A stretch of 64,000 bases of DNA from UPXZ01 sp049840795 (GTDB lineage Bacteria; Bacteroidota; Bacteroidia; Bacteroidales; Paludibacteraceae). A model generated the notes under the pieces. The model did no database searches and was not told the DNA's origin. It saw only the letters and a program-made list of their open reading frames with translations. The DNA lies in NCBI GenBank assembly GCA_049840795.1, contig JASGJK010000025.1, positions 57,970-121,969 on the forward strand, in the 5' to 3' direction. The position numbers were made by a program, and so were the translations under genes. This document shows positions 20,107 through 28,827 of the stretch, in pieces (positions within the stretch are counted from its first letter, which is position 1; the number at the start of each line of letters is the position of its first letter).

Positions 20107-20126
20107 ATAAGGATCTGTTTTTGTTC

Positions 20127-20975
20127 CTATGGTAATAATATTTTGCCATTATGGTTGTCCACACGGATAATGTAAATACCTTTTGGCAGGTTAAGAGCAA
20201 TCTCTTTTTCCGGCTGTAATTCGGCAACTTTGTTACCCGATATAGAGAATATTTGAACGTTATTTTGAGGAATTTGTGAAAAGTGCAATGTGCTTCCAAC
20301 TAATTTCCAACCTGAAGAATAAGTCGGGTTGTCAACATTGGCAGAAAGACCTCCCACAACGGCGGTACCCGGAGAACCGATATTACCCAACGCATTTGTA
20401 GATTTGATTGTAATTTGATTTGCTGTGCCTCCCGTAATAGTACCGGTAACACTTACCGCTCCGTTTGTTTCTACGGTGTTATCTGTTTTATAGACCCAAT
20501 AGAATGATGAACCCGTAGTGGCTACCGGAACGGTAACTCGGGTAATTTCTATATCGGATGCATCAAAAATAATTACACCATCACCATTTCCAGACAATCC
20601 AACACCTTTACCTGAACTCGGATAAGAACCTATGGATATTGCATCGAGAGACGTTCCCCAAAAAGTCTTAAAAGCAGCTACATCTGTAGTGGGATCATCT
20701 GTTTCAAGAAAGATGACACTTTTGCCGGCAGGGATTGATGTTACACCAACAAATGCTACGGCATTAGCTACGGCATAACTGCTATCATCCATCTTCCAAC
20801 CGGTAATGTCAACAGCAATTGTTCCTAAGTTTGTCAGTTCGATCCAGTCGTTGGTGCCGCCCGAGCCACTGCTTGACATAGCTTCTGTAATGCGTACCTG
20901 AGTATAAGAAACACTTGTGGTGAGTGCCATTAAAATAACAATAAGAGGTAGTTTTAAAAGTAGTGTTTTCTTCAT
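20127..20975 (-). CDS. Lamin-tail-domain protein exported by T9SS
   Basis: 282 residues. Signal peptide 1-25 (ending SVSYTQ). A lamin-tail (LTD) domain spans about 27-140: VRITEAMSSSGSGGTNDWIELTN, then VDITGWKMDD and a long GVGLSGNGDGVIIFDASD. A linker and a T9SS sorting domain (VQIFSISGNKVAELQPEKEIAL...GIYIIRVDN) end the protein. LTD domains in bacteria are Ig-like modules on surface proteins and nucleases; no catalytic domain is visible here. Its C-terminal sorting domain closely resembles that of the 407-residue protein at 21.6 kb. Confidence 0.85.
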   Translation of the reverse strand: MKKTLLLKLPLIVILMALTTSVSYTQVRITEAMSSSGSGGTNDWIELTNLGTIAVDITGWKMDDSSYAVANAVAFVGVTSIPAGKSVIFLETDDPTTDVAAFKTFWGTSLDAISIGSYPSSGKGVGLSGNGDGVIIFDASDIEITRVTVPVATTGSSFYWVYKTDNTVETNGAVSVTGTITGGTANQITIKSTNALGNIGSPGTAVVGGLSANVDNPTYSSGWKLVGSTLHFSQIPQNNVQIFSISGNKVAELQPEKEIALNLPKGIYIIRVDNHNGKILLP

Positions 20976-21024
20976 ATTTCTTTAATTTTTACTTGGTAAA
21001 ATAATCAAAATGTATTTTATGAGA

Positions 21025-21032
21025 CAAATATA
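21025..21032 (-). promoter_or_regulatory. -7 box (TATATTTG)
   Basis: Minus-strand TATATTTG about 50 nt before the lamin-tail gene; matches the TAnnTTTG consensus. Confidence 0.6.
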
Positions 21033-21104
21033 GTGAAGTTATGCGAAAAAACGATATTTTATTTTACTTTTTTGAAAAAACGGTTTTTATAAGCTATTAT
21101 TAAA

Positions 21105-21518
21105 AATGATTATCCGCAAAGCGACATAGTATATTTCTTCAGTTGCCACGCCTTTTAAGGCGTGGATTACAAAATGGTAATTTGTGGGCTTTAGCCCAAA
21201 TTTATCCTATAATCTATAGAAATAATCATAAGTAGTAAAAAACAATTAACGCTATAATTATTAAAAACTAAATCTAAATGCTTTGTTTGTTCTTTCGGTC
21301 TCTTTTTAGCATCTTTTTACGCTTTTATCCTTGATTTAGCCCGCTAAATCTTCGGACAAAATCCCAAAAAATCTGCTCAAAAACAGCCTCGAAAAAACAT
21401 TACAATAATTATTTTCTACTACTTATATTTTGACTAAAGTCATTTTCATTCCGGATATTGGTTTCACGCCTTAAAAGGCGTGGCAATTAATTTTTAGATC
21501 GTTTTATGGATAATCATC
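21105..21518. mobile_element. MITE type A, copy 2, with nested insertion (~414 bp)
   Basis: Same element as the one at 14.7 kb: ATGATTATCCGCAAAGCGAC at the left, ...TTTTATGGATAATCAT at the right, the same CCACGCC/GGCGTGG hairpins and a near-identical core. Flanks TTATTAAA (21097-21104) and TTATAAAA (21519-21526) match 7 of 8. It is ~195 bp longer than copy 1 because another element is inserted in it. It fills the gap between two T9SS genes; no coding potential. Confidence 0.78.
21231..21423. mobile_element. Nested MITE with TA target duplication (193 bp)
   Basis: Comparison with copy 1 shows a 193-bp insertion splitting AATCA-TA-TATTTTGAC. TA is present on both sides (21229-21230 and 21424-21425), the mark of IS630/mariner-type insertion. 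Its ends are inverted: AGTAGTAAAAAACAATTA at the left and AGTAGTAGAAAATAATTA when the right end is reverse-complemented. The interior has no frame. Its parent transposase is not in this window: the IS630 relic at 36.1 kb has different ends. Confidence 0.75.
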
Positions 21519-21588
21519 TTATAAAATAAGTTTGTAAAGGAGAATTGTATATAGATTCTCTAAAAGAAGACGATGGGCATATATATGA

Positions 21589-21617
21589 AAAGCCACTCGG
21601 TATTCTCGAGCGACTTT
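21589..21617 (-). terminator. Terminator for the 407-residue T9SS gene
   Basis: On the minus strand AAAGTCGCTCG pairs fully (with G-U pairs) with CGAGTGGCTTT, followed by T-rich sequence, 26 nt after the stop codon at 21643. Confidence 0.7.
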
Positions 21618-21642
21618 CCATAGAGTTTATTCTGTTTAGTTG

Positions 21643-22889
21643 TTATTTCAATATAAATTTAGCTGTTTGGTTATCTACACGAATAATGTAAACGCCTTTT
21701 TGTAACTTGAGCGCTATACTCTGAGTTGGCGAGTAAGTAGCAACTTTTGAACCGGTAATGGAATAAATATTAATGTCGGACGTAGGTATTTGCTCAAAGA
21801 TAATATTGTTTCCGGTAATTTTCATCGATGATAGAATTGGACTCTCAACCTTATTTGCAATGTCATAATAAGGTGCAAAAGCGATGCCTTTTAATATGGT
21901 TCCTGTTGCTGCGATATATAAGTCTATATTGTTTGCAGTTGTTATGTTAATTGCCGTGTTGAAGCCCGCAGAATCAAAAAGTTTTTTTACCTTGTTGGCT
22001 GTAGTAGCGCCAGTGCCTGTTGTAACGTACAAATTGGCACCGGTGCCCGATTGTTCCACACAGAGTCCAAAACCGCCAAAATCTGTTGTGTAAGAACCAT
22101 TTGCAGTCCATGAACTATTTACCAAAGAGTATTTGTATATAGTGCCTGCAGTTGCGCTGGTAGCGTCTAATATGTAAAGAATATCGTAAGTATTACTATT
22201 TTCACCTGAAGATATTAGGTAAAAGTCTTGCCTTGATGTAGCTCCATTTTCTAATCCTGTTAATGCAGTATATGTGCCTCCGGTATTGGAAGAGATAATT
22301 CCTACGGGAGGTAAACTTGTTGATGAGGTAAAAGCATATACCGTTCCTCCAAAGGCCTTCACTGAACGAATATTACCTGATGGGGAAACTGCTGTGGCAG
22401 AGTTGGTATAAAAACCACTTTGATCTCCAATAAAGAAGTCCGAATTGTTAAGTGTTGTAGCGCATCTTGTTTGTTGACCAGTTGTTCCGGTATAAGTTGT
22501 TTTAATAGAATAATTACCTGAGTGATCAACAGCAATAACTGCACGCGTTAATAAAGCATTTGCATTTGAACTGGTTGTTTCACTGTTGTGTCCGGTGAAA
22601 CAAAACAAAGATCCGTCATTAGAATTTGCCGCATAAAGAGTGGAGGTCGCTGAACCCGACACTCGAATAGCGTTTGTCCCTGTTCCTGCGATCGAAATGG
22701 TTTGAATAGCAGTTTGGCTGGCAGAAGTTTTGTTAATCTCAACTACACTGACAGTTGTATTGTTAGCGGAAGCAGCTGCGACTAATACCGCTAAATTGCC
22801 ATTTACAAATGTTTGTTGCCCATACGAGAAAGCTGTCGAGAACAGAAGTACGATAAAACCTGCCAATTTTAAAAAGTAATTTTTTTCAT
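21643..22889 (-). CDS. T9SS-exported protein, function unknown (start broken by a homopolymer indel)
   Basis: The main frame begins at a weak TTG (22866) in the middle of a signal peptide (AGFIVLLFSTAFSYGQ). An ATG at 22889 followed by A7 gives the missing basic start (MKK...) if one A is restored, so the true start is probably 22889, ~415 residues. The mature part has Ser/Thr/Gly-rich propeller-like repeats (YAANSNDGSLFCFTG, FFIGDQSGFYT, YVTTGTGATTANKVKKLFD) reminiscent of secreted lectin or adhesin folds. It closes with a T9SS sorting domain (INIYSITGSKVATYSPTQSIAL...). No enzyme motif seen. A TATATTTG box lies 48 nt before the ATG. Confidence 0.75.
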
Positions 22890-22936
22890 ATTTTCTTGTT
22901 TTTTACGCGATGAAACATTAGAAATTGTTTGTCGAG

Positions 22937-22944
22937 CAAATATA
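22937..22944 (-). promoter_or_regulatory. -7 box (TATATTTG)
   Basis: Minus-strand TATATTTG, 48 nt before ATG 22889, in the same spacing as in the lamin-tail gene at 21.0 kb. Its position supports the upstream ATG as the true start. Confidence 0.6.
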
Positions 22945-22989
22945 GTAAAGTAAAATTAAAAAACAACGTAAAATAATGAAAATCTGCTG

Positions 22990-24228
22990 TTAACGGGCTA
23001 ATATCTTTTTTGAAACCAAAATATGATTGTTTTTTGAAATAGAAATATAACATACACCTTTCAGACTAATATATTCGGTGTATGGCAATGCTCTGTTTTT
23101 TCTTGTCAGAATCTTTTGCCCGTTGGCGGCATATAAGGTAATATCAATATTATTTATATCATTCTTAAGATATTGTATTTTTAGTTTCGATTGACTTATC
23201 GTAATAACAAAATCAGAATTATCCACCGTCTCTTTTACGCCTGATACAACAATATTCTCACCGGTAGAATTGAACGGATAAAACCAGCGGAGACAATCTG
23301 CACTCTCGGAAGAGGAAGAGACATCTCTGCAAAACCAAGCATTTACCTGGCTGTTGTTGGAATATTTTGGACTAAGGGCAAAGCCTTCCACATTTTTGCT
23401 TCCCGAAGACGGATTGGGTACGAGATATTCGATAGAAGTGTTAAATGTATATTCGCCTTTTGTGACGGTTGTTGATAAATCGGTTACCTCTAAATAATTC
23501 GATCCGGTGTTGTGAAGAATATACATCAGTCCGGTGGTGTAGTCAAATGCTACGTCGCAACTTTCTGACTCGGCGGTTTTATATTTGCCCACGTATAAAA
23601 AATCGTCACTTACTGCCGGATTTAGATCAAAAACCCATACATAACCTCCACTTTGATGGGCTATGAAAATAAGTCCGTTCATACCTTTAGTCGAAGAGTA
23701 AGTTTTTCCTGTTACCGAACTCACAAAGCCTATCCGTTTTAAAAACCAATCAGGGACAAAGGTGATGCCTTCCGGTCCGGTATTTCCCGTATCTGTCATT
23801 GGCGAAGGCGAAGAAAGTATATTCCATGAATTCATTAAAGTTACGGTAGCGTAATTTGTAGCCAAGCCATATTTTCTAATCTGATAGCTTCCTTCATCAA
23901 TGGTGTAGAACTCGTTAGTGGTATTGTCCACCTGAGTAATCCCTTCGGGCGAATCCATATTGTTGATGTTCGCGGTTAATGAAAATGTGTTTGTCGAAGT
24001 ATTTAAACTTAAAATAATCAATTTCCCTCCGTCGCAAACAATGAAAAGCTGTTTTTTTGAGTCGTTCCAATAGAGCCCGCTTAACTCGTAGGCATCGGTA
24101 GGAAGTACGGATGATAAGTTTTGAGCCTTGCTCCACGTAACCGATGGAAATGTGGATTGTGCTTGTAGCGGAGTAAAAAAGGAGACTACGATACAAAGGG
24201 ATAAAATAAAGCGATAACAATATCTCAT
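22990..24228 (-). CDS. Exported SdiA-regulated/esterase-like beta-propeller protein with C-terminal sorting domain
   Basis: 412 residues. Signal peptide 1-23 (ending PLQAQ). The body has propeller blades with YELSGLYWNDSKKQLFIVCDGG, MDSPEGITQV and GNTGPEGITFVPDW, resembling the SdiA-regulated / phytase-like six-bladed family. MNGLIFIAHQSGGYVWVFDL and CDVAFDYTTGLMYILHNTG follow. The C-terminus is a weak T9SS-like sandwich (ITLYAANGQKILTRK...). Ligands and activity are unknown; family members often bind Ca2+. It starts 3 nt after the stop of the upstream 488-residue gene, so the two are co-transcribed. Confidence 0.75.
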   Translation of the reverse strand: MRYCYRFILSLCIVVSFFTPLQAQSTFPSVTWSKAQNLSSVLPTDAYELSGLYWNDSKKQLFIVCDGGKLIILSLNTSTNTFSLTANINNMDSPEGITQVDNTTNEFYTIDEGSYQIRKYGLATNYATVTLMNSWNILSSPSPMTDTGNTGPEGITFVPDWFLKRIGFVSSVTGKTYSSTKGMNGLIFIAHQSGGYVWVFDLNPAVSDDFLYVGKYKTAESESCDVAFDYTTGLMYILHNTGSNYLEVTDLSTTVTKGEYTFNTSIEYLVPNPSSGSKNVEGFALSPKYSNNSQVNAWFCRDVSSSSESADCLRWFYPFNSTGENIVVSGVKETVDNSDFVITISQSKLKIQYLKNDINNIDITLYAANGQKILTRKNRALPYTEYISLKGVCYISISKNNHILVSKKILAR

Positions 24229-24231
24229 AAG

Positions 24232-25698
24232 TTACATTTTTTTAATATTCACAATCTCATCACGATTGAATGTGATCCGATAACGTTGTAGTGTTTCGGT
24301 GCTTTCAAATTTAGACTGTACAACTATATTCATAAAATAATTTTTTGTTCCGGCGATTTTCCCTATTTCTTTATTTTTGTCGAGCATAAAAAGCGGAAAC
24401 TCCGGATTATCCATTTTACGCATAAAAGAGGAAAGATTGAGCCGAAGAATTTCGGCAACTCCTGCAACATTGAAAGTCGTGTTGTCGTCCAACTCTTTCC
24501 TGTTGAGATATACTGTTTTTTTGAAAAGAATGATTTTTTCTTTTGAAAATCGGTTACCGGCTTCCAACAATGGCAATCGATTGCGTACGCGTAATACTTC
24601 AGGAGGTATGTCCGATTCCGAAATAAAGTCGAAACTTTCTTTTGTCCAGCCGATCTCATTTTCTTTGATACTGATGGTTGTTTTATTGTCAAAGTACTTT
24701 CCGCTCTGCTTTGAGGCAAAATAATACCGCATATACTCTTTGATGCGGTCTTTGAGCATATAACTCACCACTAACGCTACAAACAAGGGTACGGTAAGAT
24801 TGCCAAATGTTTTTTGTACGGAAAAAGCTACGGCAGTTGCAAAAATCATCGCTAATCCGGCAGCGATACTCTGGTGAAAATTTTCCATCAGTACGCCGTC
24901 TTTTTTCTTGTTAGCATTCAGAAATAAATCGCTTTCGATGTATTTTTTCAATGCTCCGAATCTGAAAATAATATCTGAATTTTTTTGTTTGTCATACGGC
25001 GCAAATGTGGGATAGTTTTGCTTTATTTTATAGGCTTCTTCCTGTTCCAAAAAACAAACGGTTCGGTTCCGTAGCTTTAGAAGAAGTTCTTCTTCCTTTT
25101 TTTTCTCCAATTTGTACACCAATCCATAAATTTCTTTCAAGGATAAATTACATATAAACTCATCGCCGTAGGTAAAGTAACTGAACTGTTCTTTGGTGAT
25201 GGTTGGCGCTTTGATAATGTGCGACAAAGTACGATATTTTGTCATCGTATTTTCCACATCAGCAATCAATTGCTCAATCAATACCCCTCTGTCTTGGTTG
25301 CTGTGCGAAGTGTCAAATACAAAATTTAGTTGCTCGCGGAGCGCGCTTTTAAATATGGCGGCAAACATTTTGATTTGATATTCATACTCAGAAGCATTAC
25401 TTCGGGTAGGGTTTATTGTTAGTTCATTCATTGCCCTTTGTAAATTATTGAGGGGCGTGGCATTGCCTCCTGCTATTTCCCGGAGCAAAAAAACAGGTGT
25501 AATAAGACGAATATTGGTGCGTAAGTCTTTATAAAAATCGCTGTGATTATATGTTCGTTTGTTTATATCCAAACTGTTGGGAACAAAAATCCACGTGTTC
25601 AACGTAAAATTGTTGATTTTTATTTTATGGCGGGCTTTGTAAAGTGCTTTAAATTCCAGCGTAAATTTGTCGTGTATTTTTGCAATGAAGTCAATCAT
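24232..25698 (-). CDS. Conserved hypothetical membrane protein
   Basis: 488 residues, not recognised. The N-terminal half is soluble and mainly helical, with a charged stretch EKKKEEELLLKLRNR. Two hydrophobic segments follow (about 275-315: HQSIAAGLAMIFATAVAFSV and GNLTVPLFVALVVSYMLKDR), then a soluble C-terminal half (about 320-488) with a basic, strand-rich end. No signal peptide. It may be an inner-membrane protein with two cytoplasmic domains. It is co-transcribed with the exported propeller gene 3 nt downstream and preceded by a good promoter box, so it should be expressed; no function can be assigned. Confidence 0.75.
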   Translation of the reverse strand: MIDFIAKIHDKFTLEFKALYKARHKIKINNFTLNTWIFVPNSLDINKRTYNHSDFYKDLRTNIRLITPVFLLREIAGGNATPLNNLQRAMNELTINPTRSNASEYEYQIKMFAAIFKSALREQLNFVFDTSHSNQDRGVLIEQLIADVENTMTKYRTLSHIIKAPTITKEQFSYFTYGDEFICNLSLKEIYGLVYKLEKKKEEELLLKLRNRTVCFLEQEEAYKIKQNYPTFAPYDKQKNSDIIFRFGALKKYIESDLFLNANKKKDGVLMENFHQSIAAGLAMIFATAVAFSVQKTFGNLTVPLFVALVVSYMLKDRIKEYMRYYFASKQSGKYFDNKTTISIKENEIGWTKESFDFISESDIPPEVLRVRNRLPLLEAGNRFSKEKIILFKKTVYLNRKELDDNTTFNVAGVAEILRLNLSSFMRKMDNPEFPLFMLDKNKEIGKIAGTKNYFMNIVVQSKFESTETLQRYRITFNRDEIVNIKKM

Positions 25699-25765
25699 TT
25701 ATTTTGAAATTTTCTAAGTCGTGCTTTGAGTCGTAATTGTGTAATTTATTCTGTCTGCGAAAGTA

Positions 25766-25773
25766 CAAAATTA
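25766..25773 (-). promoter_or_regulatory. -7 box (TAATTTTG)
   Basis: Minus-strand TAATTTTG, 68 nt before the 488-residue gene; matches TAnnTTTG. Confidence 0.55.
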
Positions 25774-25854
25774 CATCATTACATCAAACTATCACTCCGT
25801 TACGTTAAAATTAGAATAAAATATTTGTCTCAAACGCGAGGTGTTGATTAAAAG

Positions 25855-27486
25855 TTAAAACAACCCTTCGGTGTAACCAAGCCATTTTAAAACGGTTTCA
25901 CCCCACAAGATAATCATTCCCCAACTGATTGTCATCATTACTATCCCAAATTTAAATGTGTCGCTCCAACTATAATGATTGGTTGTATAAAGCAGTGCCG
26001 CCGGCTTACTGTTGAATGGCAATACATATACGTGCTCAATAAGTAATGCTACCGGAAACGCCAGACTCATAATAGGATAACCGAATTTATTTGCAATCCC
26101 GATAGCGATGGGTATAAAAATGAGCGTTCGCATTGTCTTACTTTCAAATAGTAATGCCGAGAATAGCATAGCGCCAGTCAGAATTAGATACAGATATACA
26201 AAAGGCGTATTTTTTGTTATTCCTAAATGATTGAAAAGCGTGTCAATCATTGTCGCGGGCAAGTCGGTAACTTCCAATCCGGCTCCCAACGTGTACGCGC
26301 CGGCTGAGAAAAGTAACAAATGCCACGGAATGTCAATGTCGTTCCACTTTACGATTCCAATACCGGGCAACAATGCTACTACAGCGCCTAAAAATGCCAC
26401 GGCAGTTTGACTGATTCCGTGCTGCTTGTCGGTAGCCCAGAGGGCTAAAACCACTAAAAAAATGGCAATGGCTTTGTATTCCTGAAAAGTCATTTTACCC
26501 ATATTGTGTAATTCTTCTTTTAAGCGCTGCATTCCACCTTCGATTTGGGGTTTATCTTTTCCTTTTTTTAATGGGAAAATTAGTTTAGAACCCACAAACC
26601 AACCGATAACAATCAGTGAGATACTCAGTGGAAACGCTCCGATAAACCATTCCTGATAGCTGAATACTTTCCAACCCATAGCGCCTGCTATTAATGAACC
26701 GGCTAATAAATTTGCTCCCGAACCTGTAATAAATCCGGTAGCACCCATATTGATTTGAAAAAGATTTTGCAATACTAAATTTCTGCCAAAATTATTCCTG
26801 TTTTCTCCGCCTGTAGCGCCATAAATTGCCGCCACTACCATAAAAATGGGAAGAAGAATGGTGGCTTTTGCGGTAGTTGCAGAAATAAAAATGGATAATA
26901 CGATATTGATAACGATAAAACTAAAAATAATCATCGTAGCGTTTTTCCCAAACCGGATAACAAACCACAACGCAAAGCGCTTTGCCACACGCGTTTTAAC
27001 GAGCATGCTTGCCAGCACAAAGGATAAAATGTTGAGCCACATTACAGGATGTCCTAATTGCGCGTAAGCGGTTTTCTCGGAAGTGACGTTGGTTAAAACA
27101 ATTCCGAGAATTAAAATCAGAGAGGTAAGGTAGTTGGGGATGGCTTCGGTCATCCAAAGAATAATGGAAGCTGCAAAAATCGCAAGCATCGCATAATTTA
27201 TTCTGATAAATCCCGATAACCCCGTCTCCAACAGTCTCTTGGAGGATTCTTTACCCAAAATATGCGTGTCTAACTGATCGAGAAAAGGTATGTTGGCAAA
27301 CCAATAGATATAAATAAAAACGACCAACGCCAGTGGAACGCCTATCATGCTCATCCATTTTTCAAATCCGGATTTATGCATTTTAGGGAGTTTTTCTACC
27401 CTGTAATTATTCATATCTAAAATATCAAACGATTCTTGGCTTCCTTCCGTTTGATTTTCAATCGCCGTGTTTTTTATATCTTCCAT
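25855..27486 (-). CDS. DASS/SLC13-family anion (dicarboxylate-type) transporter
   Basis: 543 residues with a ~45-residue hydrophilic N-terminus and about 12 hydrophobic helices. Typical DASS features are ILWMTEAIPNYLTSL, a hairpin with ISATTAKATILLP (the first SNT-like site), GATGFITGSGANLLAG, and the second half with VAFLGAVVALLPGIGIVKWNDIDIPWHLLLFSAGAYTLG. The family uses Na+ to move succinate, fumarate, malate, citrate or sulfate; the substrate cannot be fixed from sequence. A C4-dicarboxylate role would fit the fumarate reductase and methylmalonyl-CoA mutase genes of this window. Confidence 0.82.
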   Translation of the reverse strand: MEDIKNTAIENQTEGSQESFDILDMNNYRVEKLPKMHKSGFEKWMSMIGVPLALVVFIYIYWFANIPFLDQLDTHILGKESSKRLLETGLSGFIRINYAMLAIFAASIILWMTEAIPNYLTSLILILGIVLTNVTSEKTAYAQLGHPVMWLNILSFVLASMLVKTRVAKRFALWFVIRFGKNATMIIFSFIVINIVLSIFISATTAKATILLPIFMVVAAIYGATGGENRNNFGRNLVLQNLFQINMGATGFITGSGANLLAGSLIAGAMGWKVFSYQEWFIGAFPLSISLIVIGWFVGSKLIFPLKKGKDKPQIEGGMQRLKEELHNMGKMTFQEYKAIAIFLVVLALWATDKQHGISQTAVAFLGAVVALLPGIGIVKWNDIDIPWHLLLFSAGAYTLGAGLEVTDLPATMIDTLFNHLGITKNTPFVYLYLILTGAMLFSALLFESKTMRTLIFIPIAIGIANKFGYPIMSLAFPVALLIEHVYVLPFNSKPAALLYTTNHYSWSDTFKFGIVMMTISWGMIILWGETVLKWLGYTEGLF

Positions 27487-27584
27487 TTTTTATATCGGGG
27501 ATTTTTAAAGCCTGCATTTAGATGCAACAACAACGAAAGCCCAAAGGCTGTTCGTTGAGTTGCAAGTAAAACTTAATTTTTATT

Positions 27585-28055
27585 CTACCATTTTGTGAAT
27601 GGATTTTTCATCAACATGGAGTTGTAATATTTTACATCTCCTGTTACTTCTTCGCCCAGCCAGCTTGGTTTTTCAAAGCTGTCGTCTTCGCTGTTTAATT
27701 CAATTTCAGCAACGGTTAATCCTTGGTTTTCGCCGTAGAATTCATCCACTTCAAATTTGAATGCTCCGTTTTTTACTTCGTAACGGGTTTTGTCAATCAC
27801 GCCCGGTTCGCAAATTTTAAGCAGTTCGTTTACTTCTTCCACCGGAATTTCTTTTTCCCATTCGTAACGGCTTGCACCGCTCTCGCTGCCAATTCCTTTG
27901 ATGGTGATAAAGCCTTTTTCGCCTTTTACGCGTACACGTACGGTGCGTTCAGGAACTGAAGACAGATAACCTTGTGTGATGCGAGTTTGTTTGGATGCTT
28001 GGCTTTTAAAATTGTCAGCAACAACCAAAAATTTTCTTTCTATTTCTTGTGCCAT
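27585..28055 (-). CDS. CYTH-domain protein (triphosphate tunnel enzyme family)
   Basis: 156 residues, full family length. It begins with the hallmark EIERKFLV (ExExK motif), continues with TQGYLSS, RTVRVRVKGEKGFITIKG (basic strand residues) and YEWEKEIPVEEVNELL, and has acidic FEVDEFYGENQGLTVAEIEL near the end. These residues line the tunnel that binds triphosphate with Mg2+ or Mn2+. Bacterial members act as inorganic tripolyphosphatases, thiamine triphosphatases or class IV adenylate cyclases; which applies here is unknown. The position next to a phosphate-uptake cluster favours a polyphosphate-related role. Confidence 0.85.
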   Translation of the reverse strand: MAQEIERKFLVVADNFKSQASKQTRITQGYLSSVPERTVRVRVKGEKGFITIKGIGSESGASRYEWEKEIPVEEVNELLKICEPGVIDKTRYEVKNGAFKFEVDEFYGENQGLTVAEIELNSEDDSFEKPSWLGEEVTGDVKYYNSMLMKNPFTKW

Positions 28056-28070
28056 AATTTTTTTATTAAA

Positions 28071-28101
28071 AGCCTCCTAAATCCCCCAAAGGGGGACTTA
28101 A
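28071..28101. repeat. C-rich palindrome (solo element)
   Basis: ATCCCCCAAAGGGGGACT core in the gap between two genes, preceded by AGCCTCCTAA. Same C-rich/G-rich style as the palindromes in leuS and at 41.53 kb. Confidence 0.5.
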
Positions 28102-28166
28102 AAAGCTGTATTCATATTTTTAGCTTGACAATAAAATAGTCAAGTTTGTTTGAAAAGTTCTTTGTG

Positions 28167-28808
28167 TTAATTTGCCAACGGCTTGTCAATCATTCCGATA
28201 ACGCGTTTGATGGCTTGCAGGTAATTGATGTTTTCAACATTTTCCAATCCAACTTCTTTCATCGTTTTAAGAATATCTTCCACTTCGGTAGATTCTGAGT
28301 TGATGGTTTCAATTTTTGCACCGTTGATCAACACGTTTCCTGCTTCGCAAATAGTGTTGTTCACCATGTATCCGAAACGTTGTTTGTAAACGCGTACCGC
28401 TTGTAAATCGGGGTGGTTTTTGATGATTTCAATAAATTCATCGTAAGTGTACACCTCTTTTGTGAACTCAGGAATTTCAACTTGGAAAGCAGGGAAAACT
28501 TCGTTTTTCAACACTTCCACGCTGATAGGAAATTCGCCTTTCATCAACGGATTCCATTGTTCGAGTCCGTCAACTGTTTGCACATACGTTTTGATATCCA
28601 TTTTTCCATCTCTGATTTTGGTATTGTTGATATCGTTGGTGCGTGACAAAATGTAGATTTCTTCGCTGGTGCGTTCCCATACTTTTTCAGGAACAGGAAC
28701 TGAAAGGCGTGCCATTCTTTTGGCAGCATCGACAAAGCTTTGGCCGAATGAACGAAACTCAAAACGTGGTTTTGAGATTGCTCCGATTTTTAATTCTTCT
28801 TTACTCAT
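28167..28808 (-). CDS. Conserved hypothetical protein, possible divergent CYTH-like fold
   Basis: 213 residues, no signal peptide or membrane segment, not recognised with certainty. Seen: a RFEFRSFG strand near the N-terminus, SEEIYILSRTNDINNTKIRDGKMDIKTY, and later VRVYKQRFGYMVNNTICEAGNV. The alternation of basic residues on these strands (RxxK, KxRxG) and the initial FEFR resemble a triphosphate-tunnel layout, so it could be a relative of the CYTH protein encoded next door; this is inference from pattern only. It lies between the CYTH gene and a lamin-tail lipoprotein, all on the minus strand. Confidence 0.6.
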   Translation of the reverse strand: MSKEELKIGAISKPRFEFRSFGQSFVDAAKRMARLSVPVPEKVWERTSEEIYILSRTNDINNTKIRDGKMDIKTYVQTVDGLEQWNPLMKGEFPISVEVLKNEVFPAFQVEIPEFTKEVYTYDEFIEIIKNHPDLQAVRVYKQRFGYMVNNTICEAGNVLINGAKIETINSESTEVEDILKTMKEVGLENVENINYLQAIKRVIGMIDKPLAN

Positions 28809-28827
28809 CTTATTTTATAAAATTTAA

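Noticed and set aside
21231..21423. Derivation of the nested MITE from the IS630 relic at 36.1 kb
   Set aside because: Both fit TA-type insertion, but the terminal sequences (AGTAGTAAAAAAC versus ATTAATTACACA) do not match.
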